This document shows, in pieces, positions 33,471 to 42,798 of a stretch of 64,000 nucleotides of DNA. The stretch spans positions 62,001 to 126,000 of the forward strand of contig JBKBOJ010000001.1 in assembly GCA_046294815.1 (NCBI GenBank), given 5' to 3'. The stretch is from Pelomonas sp046294815 (GTDB lineage Bacteria > Pseudomonadota > Gammaproteobacteria > Burkholderiales > Burkholderiaceae_C). The notes below the pieces were generated by a model. The model was not told where the DNA came from. It searched no databases and saw only the letters and a list, made by a program, of their open reading frames with translations. Position numbers and translations under genes: made by a program. Numbering within the stretch: position 1 is the stretch's first letter; the number at the start of each line of letters is the position of its first letter.

Positions 33471-35452
33471 TCGGGAACTGACAAGGCCCGCACCAGCCGC
33501 CGGGCCGGGCGCATCGCGTCGGCGGGATCGTCCGCATGCAGCTGGGCCGCCTGGCGCCAGGCGGCGCCGGCGATGCTGGCCAGCGCGGCCAGCGCTTCAT
33601 CGGTGACGCGATCCGCCGCACGGCCGTGGGCGACGGCGTTGCGCAGCGCGCGGCCCTCGCGCGCAAACCAGGCGGCGGCTTCTTGCGTGTCGCCCAGCAG
33701 GCGTGCGACCAGCGCCTCCAGCGACAGCGCGTCGCCCGGCGGGCGAAAGCGACCGAGCAGCGCCTCGATGGCGGCGATGTGCAGGCCGGCGCAGGCATGG
33801 CTGCTGTTGAAGCGGCGGTCGAAGCCGCGCCGGTACAGCGTCAGCGCGCGATCCAGGTCGGGGTGGCCGCCGCTCAGGCGGTAGGCGTCGACGACGCGCC
33901 AGGCCGCGGCAAGGGCTTTAGCGTGCGCGGGCAGCAGCACGCTGGCCTGATCCTGCCGCTGCGCCACGACCTGCCACACCGACTGCCGCAGCACCGAAGG
34001 CTGCCGAAAGCGCAGCGAACCCCGCATGGCCACCGGGCCGGCGAGCGCCGGATCGCAGAAGTCGTGCAGGCCCGCCAGCCGCAGCGCCGCGACGGCGAGA
34101 TCGCGCTCGCGCTGCAGCGCCGCCATGGCGATCTCGGCGTCCGCGTCGCCGCCGGGCATGAGGAGGCACAGCGCGGCAATCTCATCGGCCTGCATGCGCA
34201 ACGCGCCGGCGAAGTCGCGCGCGATGTCGCGCTCCTCCAGCATCAGCAGCTCATGGCCCGACAGCGACAGCAGCAGGCGCTGACGCGCGTCGTCCAGCGC
34301 CAGCGGCTGGTGGTTGAGCAGCCCGGGCAGCGGCGCCCACATCAGCCAGGCGTCGTCGGGCGAGGCCAGCTGCGGCGCGACGATGGCGACCATGCTGGTG
34401 CGCGGGCGCAGCAGTGTCGGTGCGCCCGTCGAGCCCGGCCGCGGCAGGGGCTCGCCCAGCGGCTGCGCGTCCAGCCGTTCCAGCAGCTCGGCCACAGGCG
34501 TGGCCTGGGCGACCGACTGGCGGTCCAGCGCCAGGATGGCCGCGGCCAGCCAGGCGCCGCCGCTGGCGCTGCCGTCCGGCTCGGCGGGCGCCGTGGCCTC
34601 GCCGTGCACCGACGCGCTGCGCGCCTTGTACAGCTCACGGGCGCTGCCGCGGCTTTGCTGGCGTTCGGCCTCGTCGCGGCCCAGCAGGTGGGACAGCCGG
34701 CGCTCCAGCGTCGCGGCCATGCCGCTGCGCAGCTCGGGCAGCAGCAGCGTCTCCAGCGCCATCGTCGCCAGCATGGTGCGCTCGGCTGGGCCCAGCAGCG
34801 GCGACGCGGATTCGGCCAGCGCGTCCAGCGCGGCGCCGAGGCGGGCGTCGACGTCCGCGCCGTCCGACAGCCGCTCCGCCCAGATCGCAGCGGCCTGCAG
34901 TTCGGCCGCGCTGAACTGCCGGGTCGGGAAGCCGGCGTTGATCAGGTACTCGAGGTCGGCGTCGCCCTGCACGCTGGCGACCCGCGCTGGCTGCTCGCCG
35001 CCGCTGAAGCCGAAGCCCTCGTCGGCAATCGCCAGCGTCAGCGACCAGCGCGGCGGCGGCAGCAAGGCGTCGGGCGCCTGCAGCAGCAGCGCCTGCCAGG
35101 CGGGCTGCACGGCCAGCGCATGAAAGCGCCGCAGCAGTGCCAGGCCGAACTTCTCCAGCAGCGGCCAGGCGCGCTCGGGCAGCTTGAGCTGCAGCGTGGC
35201 CGTCTGCGGGGCTTGCGGGTCCAGCGGCACGATCTGGGGCAGGCGCACGCCGACGACCTGCCGCAAGAAAACCGGCGCCATGGCCTCATAGGCGCGGCGG
35301 TGGTCGGAGAAGGCCCGGGCGGTCAGCGCATCAAAGGTCTCGAAGGGCATGCGCCACAGGTCGCCGCCGGCAAAGGGCAGGCTGTCTTCGGCAATGCGCA
35401 CCAGCGGCAGGTGCGCGAGCAGCACGATCTCATCACCCGGCGTGGCGCTCAT
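33467..35452 (-). CDS. Unrecognised protein with two HEPN-like Rx4H modules
   Basis: I do not recognise the full 661-residue protein. Two helical parts look like HEPN domains. The first (about 225-290) has a METLLL-type helix (ALETLLLPEL), RRLSHLLG and RSASVHG, with Arg278 and His283. The second (about 545-612) has IAAIEALLGRF, LVARLLG and RNAVAHG, with Arg604 and His609. Rx4-6H is the active-site motif of HEPN ribonucleases in defence and toxin systems, and the first block is close to the ApeA-like HEPN pattern. There is no signal peptide. An AAGGAGG site precedes the ATG. The function is inferred only. Confidence 0.6.
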   Translation of the reverse strand: MSATPGDEIVLLAHLPLVRIAEDSLPFAGGDLWRMPFETFDALTARAFSDHRRAYEAMAPVFLRQVVGVRLPQIVPLDPQAPQTATLQLKLPERAWPLLEKFGLALLRRFHALAVQPAWQALLLQAPDALLPPPRWSLTLAIADEGFGFSGGEQPARVASVQGDADLEYLINAGFPTRQFSAAELQAAAIWAERLSDGADVDARLGAALDALAESASPLLGPAERTMLATMALETLLLPELRSGMAATLERRLSHLLGRDEAERQQSRGSARELYKARSASVHGEATAPAEPDGSASGGAWLAAAILALDRQSVAQATPVAELLERLDAQPLGEPLPRPGSTGAPTLLRPRTSMVAIVAPQLASPDDAWLMWAPLPGLLNHQPLALDDARQRLLLSLSGHELLMLEERDIARDFAGALRMQADEIAALCLLMPGGDADAEIAMAALQRERDLAVAALRLAGLHDFCDPALAGPVAMRGSLRFRQPSVLRQSVWQVVAQRQDQASVLLPAHAKALAAAWRVVDAYRLSGGHPDLDRALTLYRRGFDRRFNSSHACAGLHIAAIEALLGRFRPPGDALSLEALVARLLGDTQEAAAWFAREGRALRNAVAHGRAADRVTDEALAALASIAGAAWRQAAQLHADDPADAMRPARRLVRALSVPD

Positions 35453-35543
35453 GGCGGCCTCCTTCGACGGTAGTAGGCGCGGCCATTCTGTGGCCGGGGC
35501 GCTCGCCTACCATGGCCCCACGTCCACCGTCGGGGGGAGAACC

Positions 35544-36545
35544 ATGGATCTTGCGACCGTCGTCGCCGCCGCCAGCTCCTCGCTGGGCCTGTCGCTGGCC
35601 GGGGCCTACTGGCTGTCCCGCACGCTGGTGCAGCACCGCCTCAGCGCCGCGCTGGAGCAGCGCAAGTCCGAGCTGTCGCGCGAGCTGGAGACCCACAAGC
35701 TGGGCCTGAGCCAGGACCTGGAGCGCACCAAGGGCCAGATCCAGCTGGAGCTGGGCCGTGACAAGGCGCTGTTCGACGCGGCCATCAAGCGCGAGGTGGA
35801 GGCCCAGCTGGGCCAGATGGCCGCGCAGCGCCAGTACGAGTACGAGGCCCGGCGCCGGCTCTACACGGCCATCGGGCCGCTGCGCTTCCAGCTGCTGCTG
35901 GCCTGCCGCGACCTGGCCGGGCGCATCGAGTCCTTCCACGCGCGCGAGCACTACCGCATGGACATCGCCAGCTACTACGGCCGCAGCACGCTCTACCGGC
36001 TGCTGCGGCCGCTGTCCATCGCCGAGCTGGTGGAGCGGCAGATCGGCGTGGCGGACTTCGCCGTCGACCCGTCCGCCGTCGTGTGCCTGCGCTTTCGGCG
36101 CACGATCACGCGCATCCTCAGCGGCGACGAGCTGGTGCGGGGCCGGCCGGACGTGGACTGGCGCCGCCAGGCCCAGCATGTGTTCGCCGACTCGCTGGCG
36201 GCCTGCGCGCAGGCGCTGATCCAGCGCGACGGCAGCGCCGAGCGCATCCTGCGCTTCGACGAGTTCAATGCGCGGCTGGATGCGGACGGCATGGCCACCG
36301 TGTCCCCGTTCGACCAATTGCTGGACGGCCTGCAGGTGGGCGTCAAGCCCATCCTCTGGCTGCGGCTGGTGGCCTATGGCCACGCCTGCAATGCCTTGAT
36401 CGACCGGCTGGGGCCGGCGCTGGACTTCGAGTCGCGCCCCTTCCCGACCGCGGCACTGCTGGCCGCCACCGGCGATGCCTACACGGCCGCCCACCTGGCC
36501 GAGCTGCAGGACCGCGTGCGCGAGGTCGAGCTGGTCGCGCTTTAG
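35544..36545 (+). CDS. Membrane-anchored coiled-coil protein, unknown function
   Basis: The 333-residue product starts with one hydrophobic span (about residues 4-26). A charged heptad-like coiled coil (about 30-100, rich in Glu/Lys/Leu/Gln) follows, then a helical C-terminal part (YTAIGPLRFQLLLACRDLAGRIESF and onward). I recognise no family, although the tail looks like conserved hypothetical proteins of similar build. GGGGGAGA precedes the ATG. It is divergent from the double-HEPN gene with 91 bp between starts, so the two may be co-regulated. Confidence 0.6.
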   Translation: MDLATVVAAASSSLGLSLAGAYWLSRTLVQHRLSAALEQRKSELSRELETHKLGLSQDLERTKGQIQLELGRDKALFDAAIKREVEAQLGQMAAQRQYEYEARRRLYTAIGPLRFQLLLACRDLAGRIESFHAREHYRMDIASYYGRSTLYRLLRPLSIAELVERQIGVADFAVDPSAVVCLRFRRTITRILSGDELVRGRPDVDWRRQAQHVFADSLAACAQALIQRDGSAERILRFDEFNARLDADGMATVSPFDQLLDGLQVGVKPILWLRLVAYGHACNALIDRLGPALDFESRPFPTAALLAATGDAYTAAHLAELQDRVREVELVAL

Positions 36546-36550
36546 GGCCG

Positions 36551-36589
36551 GTTGACACTACGGTCGCGGCCTACTCCCGTCGTGTCAAC
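36551..36589. terminator. Inverted repeat between convergent genes
   Basis: GTTGACACTACGG (36551-36563) and CCGTCGTGTCAAC (36577-36589) pair with one mismatch over 13 bp around a 13-nt loop. Lying between two convergent stops, it is probably a bidirectional terminator. There is no T-run. Confidence 0.5.
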
Positions 36590-36606
36590 AGGCGTCCTGG
36601 GCGACA

Positions 36607-37401
36607 TCAGCCGAACCGGAAGCTGGACACCGTCACGCTGGCCATGTAGTCGGTCTCGTGATGCCAGCGGCTGGCGGCCTCGCCCTCGGCGGCGCCGGCG
36701 GCCACCATCAGCGGCAGCAGGTGTTCCTCGCGCGCATGGGCCTGCCGGGCGGCGGGCGCCTGCGTCCAGGCCTGCAGACGCTGGGCGCGGCCCTCGGGTG
36801 AGGGCAGGGCGGCCTGCAGCCAGGCGTCGAAGGCGATGGAGGGCTCGCGGCCGGCGCCGCTGAACATCAGCCCCAGGTTGTGGAAGCTGAAGCCGCTGCC
36901 CAGGATCAGCACGCCTTCGTCGCGCAGCGGCGCCAAGGCGCGGCCCAACGCCAGGTGCTCGGCCGGGTCCAGCCCGCCCTTCAGCGACAACTGCACCACC
37001 GGCACGTCGGCCTGCGGATACATCGGTGCCAGCGTGCAGAAGGCGCCATGGTCGAAGCCGCGCTGGGCGTCGCGCGCGGCGGGCAGGCCGGCGGCCTCGA
37101 TGACGGCCACGACGCGCTCGGCCAGCACCGGGTCGCCCGGCGCCGGATAGACCACCTCGTAGGTGTGCGGCGGAAAGCCGCCGTAGTCGTACAGCATGCC
37201 GGGCGCGGGCGAGCTCATCACCGTGAAGGCGGGCTCCTCCCAGTGCGCCGAGATCATCAGGATGGCGTGCGGGCGCTCGGGCAGCGCGGCCGGCACGGCC
37301 TGCAGCGAGGCCTCCAGCTTCGCGTGGGTGCGGCGGAAGTCGCCGTCCATCCAGGGCCAGGGGCCGCCGCCGTGGGAGAGGAAGAAGGTGGGCTGTCTCA
37401 T
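36607..37401 (-). CDS. DODA/YgiD-type extradiol dioxygenase
   Basis: The 264-residue protein belongs to the class III extradiol ring-cleavage dioxygenases of the 4,5-DOPA dioxygenase group. Metal ligands and neighbours are seen in SHGGGPWPW near the N-terminus, ISAHWEEP, FDHGAFCTL and a C-terminal WHHETDY. Members open catechol rings using a bound metal. The natural substrate in bacteria is mostly unknown. It stands alone, convergent with the coiled-coil gene and divergent from the condensin operon. Confidence 0.9.
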   Translation of the reverse strand: MRQPTFFLSHGGGPWPWMDGDFRRTHAKLEASLQAVPAALPERPHAILMISAHWEEPAFTVMSSPAPGMLYDYGGFPPHTYEVVYPAPGDPVLAERVVAVIEAAGLPAARDAQRGFDHGAFCTLAPMYPQADVPVVQLSLKGGLDPAEHLALGRALAPLRDEGVLILGSGFSFHNLGLMFSGAGREPSIAFDAWLQAALPSPEGRAQRLQAWTQAPAARQAHAREEHLLPLMVAAGAAEGEAASRWHHETDYMASVTVSSFRFG

Positions 37402-37498
37402 GCCCGCCAGTCTGCGCCGGCCGCCGACGCCGGGGGGTCAACGGCCCCGCCGTCAGCGCTCAAAGGCGCTGAACGGCGGCGACGATAATCCGCGCCCC

Positions 37499-38821
37499 AT
37501 GTCCTCCACACCCCTGCCCAGTCCCCTGCCCGAGAGCGACGACGCGCTGCGCCCAGACCGCGTGGAGGACTACTTCCGCGACGGCGCCGTGCCGGCCGAT
37601 GCGCTGCTGTGGTGGCAGCTGGAGCGCCAGGACGCGCTGCAGGCGGCGCTGCGCGCGCTGCTGCAGGGCCCGGCCGGCCTGACAAGGCTGCGGCTGTGGG
37701 TGTTCTTCGAGCTGATGGCGCTGCGCGAGTCGCGCCTGACGCGCGACGCGCTGAACCAGGCCTTCCACGTGCTGCGCGACGAGGTGCTGGACAGCGTGCT
37801 CAAGCGCCTGCGTGAGGCCGAGCTGCTGGCCTGGGACGCCACGGCCCAGACCTATGCCGTCACGCCGCTGGCCCAGCAGCTGGTGGGCCTGCTGCAGCCG
37901 CTGGTGCAGGACCAGGCGCCCGACGGCGACCTCGCCGCGCTGCTGGCCGGCGTGGCCGGTGCCCACCAGCTGGGCACGCTGCAGCCGGCGCAGCTGCAGC
38001 ATCTGCTGGCCCAGCTGTCGCGGCTGTACGACGAGTTTGCCGACGCCATCGCCAGCGGCAGCGAGTTCGCGCTGCGCCGCGCCCGCACCCGCTTCGAGAA
38101 GGCGCTGACGCTGGTGGACCGCGCCGGCGAGGCGCTGGCCGCCATCATTGCGCAGGCCGAGGCCGCAGGCGAGGCGCGGCTGGAGCGCCTGGCCCGCGAG
38201 CTGGGCCTGGCCCAGGCGCGGCTGCTGGCCATGGCCAGCCAGTTCAACCGCGCGCTGCAGCAGGCCGACCGCCAGCGCATCACGCTGGGCTCCACCGGCA
38301 TCACGACGACCGACGTGCGCCGCTGGCTGCAGAGCCAGGGTGACCTGGCTGCGCTGCTGGCCGGCGCCTGGGAGCGGCCCGTGCATCCGGTGCTGGTGGC
38401 CCAGCACGACCTGGTGGACACCGCCGAGGCCGAGTTCGAACGCGACCGGCCCAAGCCCGCCGACAATGCCGCGCTGCCGCAGGGGCAGGTGGCGCCGCCG
38501 GGCGAACTGGCCGTGCTGCAGCTGCCGCCCGACATGGCGCAGCTGCAGGCCCTGCTGGCGACCTGGACCGCCGCCGGCCGCACCGAGCCGCAAGACCTGA
38601 GGCCCGCCGTGCTGGGCGGCAGCTATGCCCGCGCCGCCTACCGCGCGCAGTTGCTGCCGCTGCTGGGCGACGCTCAGGCCCGCCATCTCAAGGGTGCCAC
38701 CGGCGACATGGCGCGCCAGCCCTGGCGCGTGCGCTGGTCGGCCGAGCAAGGCCCCGTGGACGACGAGTTCGTCCAGTGGATGAGCCGCGGCCATCTCATT
38801 CCGGAACCTCCTGCCCCATGA
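37499..38821 (+). CDS. mksF: Condensin kleisin subunit, MksF/JetA-like
   Basis: The 440-residue protein is encoded first in a kleisin-kite-SMC operon and has the expected character: N-terminal helical/winged-helix part (RLRLWVFFELMALRES), long central helices (about 180-270, rich in Ala/Glu/Arg/Leu), and a C-terminal part that would contact the SMC head. It lacks motifs that can be verified by eye, so the assignment rests on order, size and its partners. The stop overlaps the next start by 4 bp (ATGA), which implies fixed stoichiometry. It is divergent from the dioxygenase gene. Confidence 0.75.
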   Translation: MSSTPLPSPLPESDDALRPDRVEDYFRDGAVPADALLWWQLERQDALQAALRALLQGPAGLTRLRLWVFFELMALRESRLTRDALNQAFHVLRDEVLDSVLKRLREAELLAWDATAQTYAVTPLAQQLVGLLQPLVQDQAPDGDLAALLAGVAGAHQLGTLQPAQLQHLLAQLSRLYDEFADAIASGSEFALRRARTRFEKALTLVDRAGEALAAIIAQAEAAGEARLERLARELGLAQARLLAMASQFNRALQQADRQRITLGSTGITTTDVRRWLQSQGDLAALLAGAWERPVHPVLVAQHDLVDTAEAEFERDRPKPADNAALPQGQVAPPGELAVLQLPPDMAQLQALLATWTAAGRTEPQDLRPAVLGGSYARAAYRAQLLPLLGDAQARHLKGATGDMARQPWRVRWSAEQGPVDDEFVQWMSRGHLIPEPPAP

Positions 38822-39546
38822 GCCCTCTCGACGATTCCGCGCAACTGGCGGCCCAGCTGCTGGCCCGCCGCTGGCTGCCGCGCAGCCACCCCCTCGTGAA
38901 GCGCGCACTGATCGACACCGAGCTGTGGAATCAGCTCAGCGCGCGCCTGGCCGGCGTGGGCCTGCGCCTGGTGGACAACGTGCATGCCGACCACATCGCG
39001 GTGGCGCTGCTGCGCCCGGCCGAGAGCGCCGTGTTCGGCGAGGCCGGCCTGGCCGCCAACAACAATCTGGACCTGCCGCGCGACGGCGTGGCGCTGCTGG
39101 TGGTGCTGTGGGCGCTGATCGTGCTGCCCAAGCGCCAGCGCCAGGTGGCGCGCAGCGACGTCATCCATGCCGGCCAGGCCGAGATGTTCGCCACCGACAA
39201 GCCGCTGCCGCTGGCCTCGGCGGTGTCGCCGCTGGTCAGCTACCGCAGCCTGCTGGCCGACTTCGGCGACCAGCTCGGCAAGAAGCTGCGCCTGGACACC
39301 AACCTCAAGCTGCTGGAGCGGCATGGCTTCATCACGCGTCGCGGCGAGGACATTGCCGAAGGCCCGCTGCTGGACCTGCTGATCGACTACGACCTGCTGG
39401 CGCCGCGCATTCTGGACGGCGTGCTGGGCGACGTGCTGGCCCGCTCCACTCAGACTTTGGGCCAGCCGCTGGCGCGGCGTGACGAGCCCGTGGCCGAGGA
39501 CGACATCGAGCCACCCCTGCAACGCCAAGAAGAACTCGACGACTGA
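38818..39546 (+). CDS. mksE: Condensin kite subunit, MksE/JetB-like
   Basis: The 242-residue product fits the small winged-helix (kite) subunit that binds the kleisin. Visible are LLARRWLPRSHPLVKRALIDTELWNQL at the N-terminus, DGVALLVVLWALIVLPKRQRQ, and KLLERHGFITRRGEDI, which looks like a winged-helix wing. An acidic tail (EPVAEDDIEPP) ends the protein. The ATG at 38818 overlaps the kleisin stop by 4 bp, and its own stop overlaps the SMC start by 1 bp (TGATG). The assignment is by family pattern and operon position. Confidence 0.75.
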   Translation: MSPLDDSAQLAAQLLARRWLPRSHPLVKRALIDTELWNQLSARLAGVGLRLVDNVHADHIAVALLRPAESAVFGEAGLAANNNLDLPRDGVALLVVLWALIVLPKRQRQVARSDVIHAGQAEMFATDKPLPLASAVSPLVSYRSLLADFGDQLGKKLRLDTNLKLLERHGFITRRGEDIAEGPLLDLLIDYDLLAPRILDGVLGDVLARSTQTLGQPLARRDEPVAEDDIEPPLQRQEELDD

Positions 39547-42362
39547 TGTTCCACCTGCAATCGCTCGAACTGCTGCACTGGGACTACTGCCAGCGCGTCA
39601 CGCTTCCGTTGGACGGCGCCATCATCACCATCGCCGGCCCCAACGGGTCGGGCAAGACCACGCTGCTGGACGCGTTGCGCACGCTGCTGGGTCTGGAATG
39701 CTCCGGCGGCCGCACGTACAAGACTTATGCGCGCCATGCCAATGCCGAGACGGCCTGGCTGCGCGCGCTGGTGGACAACCGGCCGCGCTCGCGCCAGAAC
39801 AGCAGCCGGCCGTTTGCGTCGTCGCTGCTGTACGCCGACCAGGTGACGCTGGCCTGCCGCATCGAGCGCCACGGCGGCGACTGGGTGCGCCGTTACCTCA
39901 TCCTCGACGGCGCGCACGAGATCGAGCAACTGGCCGAGCGCGGCGAGCGCGACTGGCTGGGCATCGAGGCGTGGAAAAAGCGCCTGGAGGCCGCTGGGTT
40001 GACGCGGGCCATAGGCCGGGTCCTGGCGCTGGAGCAGGGCCAGACCGACCGGCTCTGCGAGCTCAGCCCGAAGGAGCTGCTGCGCCTGGTGTTCGAGGTG
40101 TTCGGCGACCAGGAGGTGCTGGACCGCTACGAGCAGGCCCGCAGCCACCAGCAGCAGCTGGCCAAGGAGGTGGAGCAGGCGGCGGCCGAGCTGGCGTACA
40201 CGCAGGCCCAGCTCAGCGACCTGGCCAACCGCGTCAACAGCCATCGCCAATACCAGCTCAAGATTGCCGAGCGCGAGCGCCTGGCCACCGAGGTGCTGCC
40301 GGTGCTGCGCTGGAGCGAGGCCCGTGAGCGCATCGCCCGCGACGCGCGCGAGCTGCACCGCCAGCGCCTGTTCGCGTCGGGCGATGTGAAGGCGCTCAGC
40401 GCAAAGCGCGCCGCGCTGCACGAGCTGTTCACGGCGCAGGAGGCCGCCAAGGCGCGGCTGAAGGCGCTGGAAGGCGAGCGCCGTGCGGCCCGTGCCGCCT
40501 TCGACGCGGCGCGCGAGGCCGAGCGGCCGGCCGAGGCGCTGGTCAAGCGCGAGGATGAGTTGAAGGCACTGGCCGACGTGGAGGCCGACGCCGCCGCGCT
40601 GGCGGCCCGCATGCAGGAGCTGGCCAGCGAACGCGAGCGCCTGCGTGCCGACTACACGCGTGCCAGCGACAAGGCCGCGCGCGCTCAAGCACAGCTCGGC
40701 GAGCTCAGCGGCAAGCGCCTGCCGCCACCGCCGCCCGAGGTCGCGCCGATGCGGCGCGCGCTGGACGACGCGGGCATCGCCCACTACCTGGTGGCCGACT
40801 GCATCGACATCGCCGACGAGACCTGGCGCGCCGCGGCCGAAGGTCTGCTGCGGCCGTCGCGCTGGGTCGTCGTGCTCAAGCACCGCAGCGACGAGGGCCG
40901 CGCCTTCGACATCGCGGCCAGGCTGCGCTACCGCCACTACGTCGTCAGCGACACGACGGTCGTCGCTCAGGCGCCGGCCGGCTCGCTGCTGGCGGCGCTG
41001 AACGTCAGCGCGCCGCTGCCGACCTGGCTGGTGCGCCAGCTGGGCGCCATCCGCTGCGTGGCGTCCACGGAAGAGGGCGCCAAGACCAGCGGCGAATGGA
41101 TCACGGCCGACGCCTACTACCGCGACGGCCGCGGCGGCCGCAGCGTGTTCGTCGAGCCGCGCGACCACCAGTTCGGCGCTTCCGCGGTGGACTCGCGCCG
41201 CGCTGCGCTGGAGGCCGAGGCCGCCCGCTGGGACGGCGAGCTCGGCCGCATCGCCAAGGCCCAGGCCGAGGTCGAGCGCCAATTCAAGGACGTGCAGCGC
41301 GCCGCGATCGGCCACAAGGCCGCGCAGGAACTCTCCGAACGTGCCGACGAATTTGCCGAGGCCCGAGCCCGCCTGCCGGTGCTGCGCCAGGCGCGCGCGG
41401 AAGCCGCCTCGCGCATGAGCCAGCTCGACGGCGAGTACGACCGCGTGCTGCGCGAGTCGACCCGCAGCGAGCAGGCCTACGAGGCCGCACAGATCGCGCT
41501 GCGCGATGGCGAGGGCTCGGCCGCCGCGCGGCTGCGTGAATACGAGGCCAAGCGCGAGGCGCTGCGCAAGGCATCGCGCGAAAGCCGCGAGCAGAAGGCC
41601 AAATTTCCGTCGGCCTGGGTCACGCCCGCCGCGCTGGCCGCGCTGCGCGACGAGTTCGAGAACGCCCGCCAGGCCGAGATCCGCGCCCACCATGTGGACC
41701 AGGAGCTGGAGGCGGGCCATTGGGAGGTGGACGCCAGCGTCGTCGAGCGCCATGCCCGCATGGCTGCCCAGGTGCACGAGCAGGACAGCCAGCTCAGCGA
41801 CCGCCGCGCCAGCAACGAGCTGGCCCGCATCGCCGCCTTCAATGCCCGCGAGCGCTACATCGACGTGATGCGCGCCACCGTGCGCCGCTACAAGAAAAAC
41901 GTGGCCGAGCTGGGCGAACTGGCCGGCGTGACGGCCGAGGCCATCCTGCCCCACCTGGACAACGACGACACCGTGCTGGCCCAGGCCGGCCTGCAGGTCA
42001 AGTTCAACTTCGACGGCAAGGGCGACGTGGGCCTGAACGACGGCGAGGCCTCGGGTGGCCAGCAGGTGCTCAAGAGCCTGATCCTGCTGGTGGGTCTGAT
42101 GAAGGATGACGAGACGCCCGGCGGCTTCGTCTTCATCGACGAGCCCTTCGCCCACCTGGACGTGCGCAACATCCAGCTGGTGGGTCACTTCCTGCGCAGC
42201 ACCCGCGCGCAGTACCTGCTGACGACGCCGATCACGCACAACGTCGAGGTGTTCGAGCCCAGCGAGATCACACTGGTGACGAGCAAGAAGCCGCGCGGCG
42301 AGCGCTGGGCGCCGCCCATCGCGGTGCTGGCGCGGCGGCCCGAAGTCTCGGTCTATGACTGA
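39546..42362 (+). CDS. mksB: SMC-like condensin ATPase, MksB/JetC-like
   Basis: The 938-residue protein has the SMC layout: a Walker A head half at the N-terminus (GPNGSGKTT, residues 31-39), a coiled coil to about 400, a hinge-like globular part (about 410-530, RPSRWVVVLK and RYRHYVVSD), a returning coil, and the C-terminal head with signature ASGGQQ (Ser836) and Walker B FVFIDEPFAHLD (Asp865, Glu866). It is shorter than housekeeping SMC, as is usual for Mks/Jet members. It would extrude or trap DNA loops. All ATPase motifs are intact. It ends 8 bp inside the thioesterase gene. Confidence 0.88.
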   Translation: MFHLQSLELLHWDYCQRVTLPLDGAIITIAGPNGSGKTTLLDALRTLLGLECSGGRTYKTYARHANAETAWLRALVDNRPRSRQNSSRPFASSLLYADQVTLACRIERHGGDWVRRYLILDGAHEIEQLAERGERDWLGIEAWKKRLEAAGLTRAIGRVLALEQGQTDRLCELSPKELLRLVFEVFGDQEVLDRYEQARSHQQQLAKEVEQAAAELAYTQAQLSDLANRVNSHRQYQLKIAERERLATEVLPVLRWSEARERIARDARELHRQRLFASGDVKALSAKRAALHELFTAQEAAKARLKALEGERRAARAAFDAAREAERPAEALVKREDELKALADVEADAAALAARMQELASERERLRADYTRASDKAARAQAQLGELSGKRLPPPPPEVAPMRRALDDAGIAHYLVADCIDIADETWRAAAEGLLRPSRWVVVLKHRSDEGRAFDIAARLRYRHYVVSDTTVVAQAPAGSLLAALNVSAPLPTWLVRQLGAIRCVASTEEGAKTSGEWITADAYYRDGRGGRSVFVEPRDHQFGASAVDSRRAALEAEAARWDGELGRIAKAQAEVERQFKDVQRAAIGHKAAQELSERADEFAEARARLPVLRQARAEAASRMSQLDGEYDRVLRESTRSEQAYEAAQIALRDGEGSAAARLREYEAKREALRKASRESREQKAKFPSAWVTPAALAALRDEFENARQAEIRAHHVDQELEAGHWEVDASVVERHARMAAQVHEQDSQLSDRRASNELARIAAFNARERYIDVMRATVRRYKKNVAELGELAGVTAEAILPHLDNDDTVLAQAGLQVKFNFDGKGDVGLNDGEASGGQQVLKSLILLVGLMKDDETPGGFVFIDEPFAHLDVRNIQLVGHFLRSTRAQYLLTTPITHNVEVFEPSEITLVTSKKPRGERWAPPIAVLARRPEVSVYD

Positions 42363-42798
42363 CTGGGACCATCCCTCACCGTTCACGCTGCGGCTCGCGC
42401 CCACGGCGGCGGACATCGACGGCCTGGGCCACACCAACAACGCCGTCTACGTGCGCTGGTGCGAGCAGGTGGCGTGGGCGCACTCCGAGGCGCTGGGCCT
42501 GAGCCTGGCGGACTACCGCCGTCTGGACCGCGCGATGGCCATACGCGAGGGCCACTACGACTACCTGCTGCCATCTCTCGAAGGCGAGGCGCTGCTGCTG
42601 GGCACCTGGCTGACGGCCAGCGACGGCCGGCTCACGATGCAGCGGCAGTTCCAGCTCAGGCGCGCCAGCGACGGGGCGACGCTGGTGCGCGGTCGCTGGA
42701 TGCTGGTGTGCATCGAGATCAGCAGCGGCAGGCCGAAACGCATGCCGGCGGAGTTCCTGGGCGTCTACGAGGCCGCGGTGGTGCCCCGAAGGGATTAA
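42355..42798 (+). CDS. Acyl-CoA thioesterase, hotdog fold
   Basis: The 147-residue protein has the 4HBT/YbgC-type pattern DIDGLGHTNNAVYVRWCE near the N-terminus, where the conserved Asp/His/Asn group sits, followed by an alternating hydrophobic sheet. It hydrolyses thioesters such as acyl-CoA. The start overlaps the SMC stop by 8 bp, so it is translated together with the condensin genes although no functional link is known. Confidence 0.85.
   Translation: MTDWDHPSPFTLRLAPTAADIDGLGHTNNAVYVRWCEQVAWAHSEALGLSLADYRRLDRAMAIREGHYDYLLPSLEGEALLLGTWLTASDGRLTMQRQFQLRRASDGATLVRGRWMLVCIEISSGRPKRMPAEFLGVYEAAVVPRRD

Noticed and set aside
37499..42798. A complete Wadjet defence system
   Set aside because: The nuclease subunit is missing, so only the condensin part can be claimed.
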